DNA from: Scedosporium boydii
Taxonomy: Eukaryota; Ascomycota; Sordariomycetes; Microascales; Microascaceae
Assembly: GCA_002221725.1 (NCBI GenBank)
Contig: NJFT01000118.1
Coordinates: 56,179-120,178 of the forward strand
Length of the DNA: 64,000 nt
Direction: 5' to 3'
The notes beneath the pieces are model-generated. The model did not search any database and was not told the origin of the DNA. It saw only the letters and a program-made list of their open reading frames with translations. Shown here in pieces: positions 59,001 to 64,000 of the stretch. Both the position numbers and the translations under genes were made by a program. Each line of letters begins with the position of its first letter. Position 1 is the stretch's first letter.

Positions 59001-59995
59001 CATCACTGGTAAGATCCTATCCGGCTAGAGACTTGATGTACTGAGATGTACGTATGGTATGCTTAGTTGCGCACAACCACCCCAATGTCCTTACGAAGTA
59101 AATACTTCCGTCACATGTAGAATGGCCAATTCCATTGTCAATATGCTGGAGGCCGTAGCCTCGGCTAGTTAAAAGCAGAACGGAAAATCAAGAATTCTTG
59201 AAGAAGAGAAAAAGAGTTTAAAAAAAAACACGAAAAGAAAAAGAAGAAAAGAAAAGCAAAAGAAGCCATTTCATGAACCTAGTATAATACAATCGCGACC
59301 TTGGTATATCCTTCTTGTAACAAACATCATATGTGGCCTCAAAGTAGCAAAAGAACGAGAAAAGAGAGAGGGGGGGGGGATTGAACATGGGTATTCGGTC
59401 GCCATGGACATGTAGACAGTTGATATGTGTTCGTCGTCACTCGCCGTCATCCGACGAGAGGGGTATGGGTGGACTTGGTGGATCAATGTTCGTCAACGTC
59501 GACGGCGGTAATAGAATTTTCGAAGGCTTGTGCTTCCGGCGCCGTGGCAGCAGTTGAGGTGAGTAGGTTGTTGCCCGGGAGAGATGAAGACGTATAATTT
59601 TGCAGAGCGTTATCAGGCCAAGCTCGGCACGCCACTGCTACGATGCTATGGGCTCTGGCCACCTGCAGGGAGGTTGGAGAATGAAGGGTTCGAATGCATC
59701 AACCATCCTCAAGGTTCCTTTTGATAATTTGAGAGGCCGCACTTGATGCTGCGAGGATGTGGCGGGGTTAAACCGACGGTTCTTTAGTTCTTCTCTGTCT
59801 TTACCAGATGTTCATTTAGATGTCGCCGCCTCCCCCCTTTGCGATTAATGATGCATGTTCATCCGGAGGATGGACTCTGGGAATCACTCCCAATCAAGAT
59901 CCGGTCATTATCTTGAGAGGCTAAGTTGACCCGGGCCACACGAAGCTAGTGTGATCTCCAGCCGTCATGTCAGGGAGGGGCATTTCGGTGAATGC

Positions 59996-62900
59996 CTAGC
60001 ATTCTGCGAGGCTGAATTCGTTTCTGAAACCGCTATTTAGGAGAACGGCAGCAATATTTTGGCGGTGTGAGGGTAGTTCGTTCGTAGAGTAAGTCTGTAA
60101 GGGATCAAGACCGAGAGCCAGACACATTCCGTTCAAAATCGTGTGTACCCCGCAATCATATCCGTTCGTCTGCTCAGGTGTCGGGTACTTAACAAAACGC
60201 CATTCGCTCTCGACGAACAAGTCTCCGAGGACAGCCTTGATCCACCGCTGAACAAGGCCCATCCGAGCCTCACTACCCCTCGGGTTTAGGGAGTCCACAT
60301 GCGCGATGGTCCTCCGTTTCGGGTGGATAACCATGAGCGTCCAGTGGTTACCCTCGCAGACGGGCATGAGGAGTATCTCCACATCGAGAAAGTTGTTTTT
60401 ATCTATGCCGTGGCGTCGAAGTGTGCGCTCTGTTTGCGTAACTCCCTGGTCGCTTAACCTTTTGTAGAAGAAAGATCCGAGAACTAGACACTTGCGGGTT
60501 TGCGCCTTGACATCAGTCACACCCGCCGCCTCGTTGATGAATTTATCGAGCCAAAGAAGGCTGCCGTTGACCACGGAGTCGTTGAGCCAAACCGTTGGCG
60601 GCACGAGACGTGCAAAGTCGTGCTGGAGCAGCTCGGCTTCGAGAGATTTGGCAATGGCACCCCGAGAATGTTTGGAATAGGAATCGTGTACTCGTGCAGA
60701 CCAATCGGGTGATAACTGAGGGAACAATGGACAGTTCGGTGCTCGTAGGCGGCCCTGTCTACGCGCCTCCTCGGCGCGAAGCCGTTGGGCAAGTTCGTGC
60801 TCCTCCCGTAGGCGCTGTTCTTCCGCTCGACGACGCTCCTCTTCCTGCTCTGCGCGCTGCCTCTCGAGCTCTTTCTTGCGCTCCTCTGCTTCTCGCTCCT
60901 GACGTTGTCGGTCGGAAACAAGATCCGAGACCTTCAACTCCTCCAACGACTCAACTACGCTAGGGAGGTCATCCGCCGGTGTTTCTGGAGGGTGAGTTTG
61001 GTCCTCGTGGTTTGCCTGGCACCAACTAAAGCAGCTGAGCAAGTCCTTGGGATCGGGCGCCGGGGTCCCAATAGACCGTGTGGACTTGTCTTTACCACAT
61101 CGCCAGAGAAAGGCGAGCGCCTCCTGAGAGGACGCCAGGACGACCTTGTCGGGTTCGCCAGGATGACCGCCGTTAAATTGAGCATTTGCTGCCCGGTAGA
61201 GTTGACTTTCCAGGGGAGAGGAATAGGGTTTGGAAGACTTGCGAACCTTCTTCTGACTCTCTTGGTAGATGCGGATCCTTGTCCGCTGATCTATCAACGG
61301 CCGAGGCGCGGCAACTTCTTTTCTTTTTTGGTTGTCTATTTGTGGAATAGGCCTAACCATGGCCGGGCGAGCCTCCCTCCCGAAGTCAGTTTGGGTTCTA
61401 ACGTCAAACGTCCGTCGGGGAAGGACTTGGTAGCGCTTTCCAATTCTCCGGGCCCGTGCTGTGATCAACTGTACCCTCGTCTTGGTCAATAGCCGAGACC
61501 GTATCGCTTCGCCTGATGGCGGCTTTTTCTGGGGGGGCGGGGCGTGATTGCAGGGTCGTTGCTCTTCGCTCTCTTTCAATGCGTCGCCGATCTCGGTCTT
61601 GATATCAACGTCTTCCTCTTCATCCTCCTCTTCCTCTACAGGGAAGCTTCCAGGTAATGTGATTGTAATTGGTATGATTGGCGTGGCGGGAGGTTCGGGG
61701 TCGGTGATTTGCGGGGCGGGAGTAGTAGGGGTAGTAGCCGTAGTGGTCGGCGTTTCTCGAGGTGCACTTGGCACCAGTCGATACAAGCTTGGCATAAGCC
61801 TATTGTTGGCGAGGGCATCTAGGTCCTTCAGCGCCACTTCCAACGTTGTGTTAGGAAAAGATTGAGGAGATATAGTCTCGTGGCATATATCACTAAGCTT
61901 TGATAAAAAGCTTCTGAGGAAGCGGAAGTCTCTCTGCGCGGTCTTGCTGAATAGCTCGGGTAGGATATTGGTTGTTGGTGTGGGTTGAGCCGTCTTGATA
62001 GACAGGACGAAAGTAGTATAGAGCCTAGGCAAGACGGATTCCGCCTTCTTAATTGCGCGGCAGAGGAGCAGTCGCCTCTCAGAGTATGATATGCCATCGA
62101 GGGGGGGAGTCTTCTCGTCGGTGTACACGAGTGATTGGAGGTAGGGGAGAAAGCTATCTCCAGCAATAAAGGTTGTTGTGGAGGTCTTAGGCCCCTCTGA
62201 GCCATCGAAGGTATGGTCAATATCGCTGTAAATGGAGGATAGCAGGTCAAGGAGCTCGCAAATTCCGTCTCCAAGAGGGGCTAGGTCTTCCGGTGAGGTC
62301 CACACCTGCCTAGCGTTTTCAGGGGTCAAGGCAACCTCATCCGACTTGCCCAAGGTGGCCAGTTGGTCATAGTCGGTACGAAGTTCACCTGCAGCGGTTT
62401 CATCTGGAGCAGACTCGTCTGGCATGGGTTCTTCCACCGACATTTCTTCAGGCGACGATTCCTTTGGAGTGGGTTCATTTCCCATCGGTGCGTCGGGCAT
62501 AGTAGGGCCATCCGGCGAGGGATCATCTTCGCCAGAAAGTTTTCTTCTCTTGGCTTGCGGGACTCTAGTTTCATCGTCGCGAGGACGGCGCTCAAAGAGA
62601 GATCGGATTCGCCGTGTAGCTGACACAGATTAGCAACGGATGAAAGGGTGCATCAGGATATGGGGCCTCCTCTTCACGTACCGATGGCAGCAATTTGGCC
62701 AGGCAACTGACGGGTGCCCTCCAAATGTGCAAGAATGGTCGTCATCGTACTGGGCTTGGCGGTGGCTTTCGCTGTGGTCTGCATGCCCTGATCCACTTGT
62801 CCCTCAGGTGGATCCACGTTGCCAGCATGTGGCAGAGCTTCCACACTTTCGGTTCCGAGGCTACTGCCTTTTGGCTCCCACTGAAACTCTTCTTCGTTAT

Positions 62901-63750
62901 TCTCTCTTTGGCGCTTGCGGCCTCTAGGTTGTTTTCCGCCCGAAGGCTCGTCACCAATACCGGCGTTCTCGCAAAAGAGAATGATCGTAGGGGGCCTAAC
63001 CACCAAGGGCAGCCTATCCCGTCTAGGCGGGGGTGCAGGTGCAATTATCGTAATTACCGGTTCCGTCGTCGCCACCTGTGCGGGAGAGGGGGACCCAAGA
63101 GGGGAAATAAGGCGAACTTGAGGGGTATCGATAAGAACGGCTTTTTTCTTGAGCCTGGGTAAGACCGCTTCAGCGGAAGGCTTCTTCAGCGCCGGACGCA
63201 AGTTGCTAGGGCCAGCAAGCTTCAGTTCTAAATGAAGAAGAGAGGCCCGAGCGCGCCTATGACGATGCTTTTTCGCTCTTCTGAGTCTTGGATGACGACT
63301 TTGCGCCAGATACACGAGGCGCTTCCCGTAAAGCGCCGGCTTCTTCTTGAAAAAGAGGTGCGCTTGGCGTTCAAGATGCTTGCCGAACCGAGCGCTTACC
63401 AATTTCCAATTATGATGGATCCTTACGATAGGATCAACAAATCTCTGCGGACTTTCTACAGCAAGCTCGTCGGTGGAACGGTGATGGGGCTCGGGAGAAT
63501 GCGCCCCTGCATCCACGCCACGATTTGTGTACCTGAAAGCAGCGCTCTTGGGAATGGAGGTCTGTCCGTAACGATTCGGGGCTCGGAACTGTTTCTTCCA
63601 AGACTTGGAGGTTGACGATCCTTCTACTTCTGTATCGTGCGTATCGGGTCTTCGGTCAGGGGAGCCTTCGATGTCCGCATAAAACGGCGGCTTCGGCTCG
63701 AGGCGTGACCTTCCTGGAAGAGGCTCCATGCTTAGTATTCGTCCTAGCAT
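59996..63750 (-). CDS. ULP1: Ulp1-type SUMO protease (C48 cysteine peptidase)
   Basis: Exons 63750-62682 and 62619-59996 encode about 1230 residues. The 62-nt intron has donor GTACGT, branch GCTAAT and acceptor GTCAG, and joins GQIAAI to ATRRIRSLFERR. ATG 63729 is an alternative start. The first two thirds are disordered, with basic nuclear-localisation-like stretches and acidic Pro-rich segments; a highly charged coiled coil (for example EEERRRAEEQRLREEHELAQ) leads into the peptidase. The catalytic set is intact: His1115 in GNHWTLMVIHP, Asp1132 in AHVDSLNP, Gln1173 in PTPEQTNGYD and Cys1179 in YDCGVHTIL. WLNDSVVNGSLLWLDKFI is the SUMO-binding block. Ulp1 matures SUMO and removes it from targets, often at the nuclear pore. 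The C-terminus follows the domain closely, as in yeast Ulp1. Confidence 0.93.
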
Positions 63751-64000
63751 TCAGGACCAGACTTGCTGGCAGAAAGAGAAACGATATTGGGGGCAGAAAT
63801 GGGGTTAAGGTTAGGAATAAAGAAAGATGATGATCGGGAAGAGATTGTAGGTTCGATAAATGATTGATGACTCTGCGGTAAAGACTGAGAAGGGAAGAGG
63901 AACGGATGGTGGACAGACGGATTGCCAACTGGAAATAGGAAACTGGGAATGATGATTTGAATGGGGACCGGGGGGGGGGGGGGGGGGGGAAGGGAAAAGG
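63751..64000. other. Upstream flank of ULP1, ending near a G20 run
   Basis: Probable promoter and leader of the SUMO protease gene, GA-rich on this strand. A 20-base G homopolymer occupies 63970-63989, close to the end of the window. Confidence 0.5.

Larger units (their letters stand above)
52498..59995. other. 7.5-kb gene-poor tract with dispersed motifs
   Basis: Apart from one weak membrane-protein frame (54522-54857) I support no gene here. Exact TACGAAGTA/TACTTCGTA copies lie at 55318, 56236, 56816, 57462 and 59092; GTACAATTGTAC at 56056; a 12-bp tandem repeat at 53781-53828; a G13 run at 53624-53636; and A/T tracts near 58590-58608 and 59220-59260. The first ~500 bases are likely the RGS promoter and leader, and the last ~500 the ULP1 3' flank. 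Confidence 0.55.

Noticed and set aside
1..64000. CRISPR arrays, operons, prophage or plasmid features
   Set aside because: Nothing of this type is present; the genes are intron-bearing nuclear fungal genes, each with its own flanks.

Overview
The window is nuclear DNA from a filamentous ascomycete (Pezizomycotina). A Sordariomycete-like fungus is my best guess, but the order cannot be fixed from sequence alone. The evidence is short introns (about 60-190 nt) with GTRNGT donors and CTAAC/CTRAC branch points, a solitary dispersed 5S rRNA gene, typical fungal gene families, and long gene-poor intergenic stretches. No bacterial, phage, CRISPR or plasmid feature was found.

Layout. 1-2.4 kb: no supported gene. 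2.4-6.1 kb: HECT E3 ubiquitin ligase (HUL4 type). 7.3-10.8 kb: a divergent pair for mitochondrial translation, large-subunit ribosomal protein mL61/Mrp49 (-) and the circularly permuted GTPase Gep3 (+), sharing a 363-bp promoter with a 14-bp CACGTG-centred palindrome. 10.8-19.1 kb: gene-poor, studded with a 9-bp motif TACGAAGTA/TACTTCGTA. 19.1-22.7 kb: DENN-C1 protein. 23.7-24.3 kb: PP1 regulator Ypi1. 24.3-32.4 kb: the most accessory-looking part, with a CpG-depleted block, a DUF726 alpha/beta-hydrolase carrying two RGG boxes, a GatC-like amidotransferase subunit, a divergent 5S rRNA gene, a CorA-like membrane protein and a broken two-exon gene. 32.9-34.1 kb: SEC17 (alpha-SNAP). 34.4-39.0 kb: divergent ribosome-biogenesis pair UTP7 (-)/TSR1 (+), whose shared promoter has four GATA sites phased at exactly 10 bp and three RRPE-like A/T motifs. 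39.2-42.0 kb: urease accessory protein UreG (-) and nicotinamide riboside kinase (+). 42.5-43.3 kb: Pth2. 45.1-47.3 kb: mitochondrial FAD glycerol-3-phosphate dehydrogenase (GUT2). 48.4-49.4 kb: DODA/LigB extradiol dioxygenase. 50.5-52.5 kb: RGS-domain protein whose reading frame continues past one in-frame TGA for another 291 codons. 52.5-60.0 kb: a second gene-poor tract with the same short motifs. 60.0-63.75 kb: Ulp1-type SUMO protease.

Most genes are housekeeping. Two divergent pairs join genes of the same process (mitochondrial translation; cytosolic ribosome assembly), which suggests co-regulation from shared promoters. The least explained material is between genes: 21 exact copies (counted by eye) of TACGAAGTA/TACTTCGTA, and three exact copies of the 12-bp palindrome GTACAATTGTAC, all in intergenic DNA. 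Exon boundaries are my own splice-site calls, checked for phase; transcription starts and UTRs cannot be seen directly.
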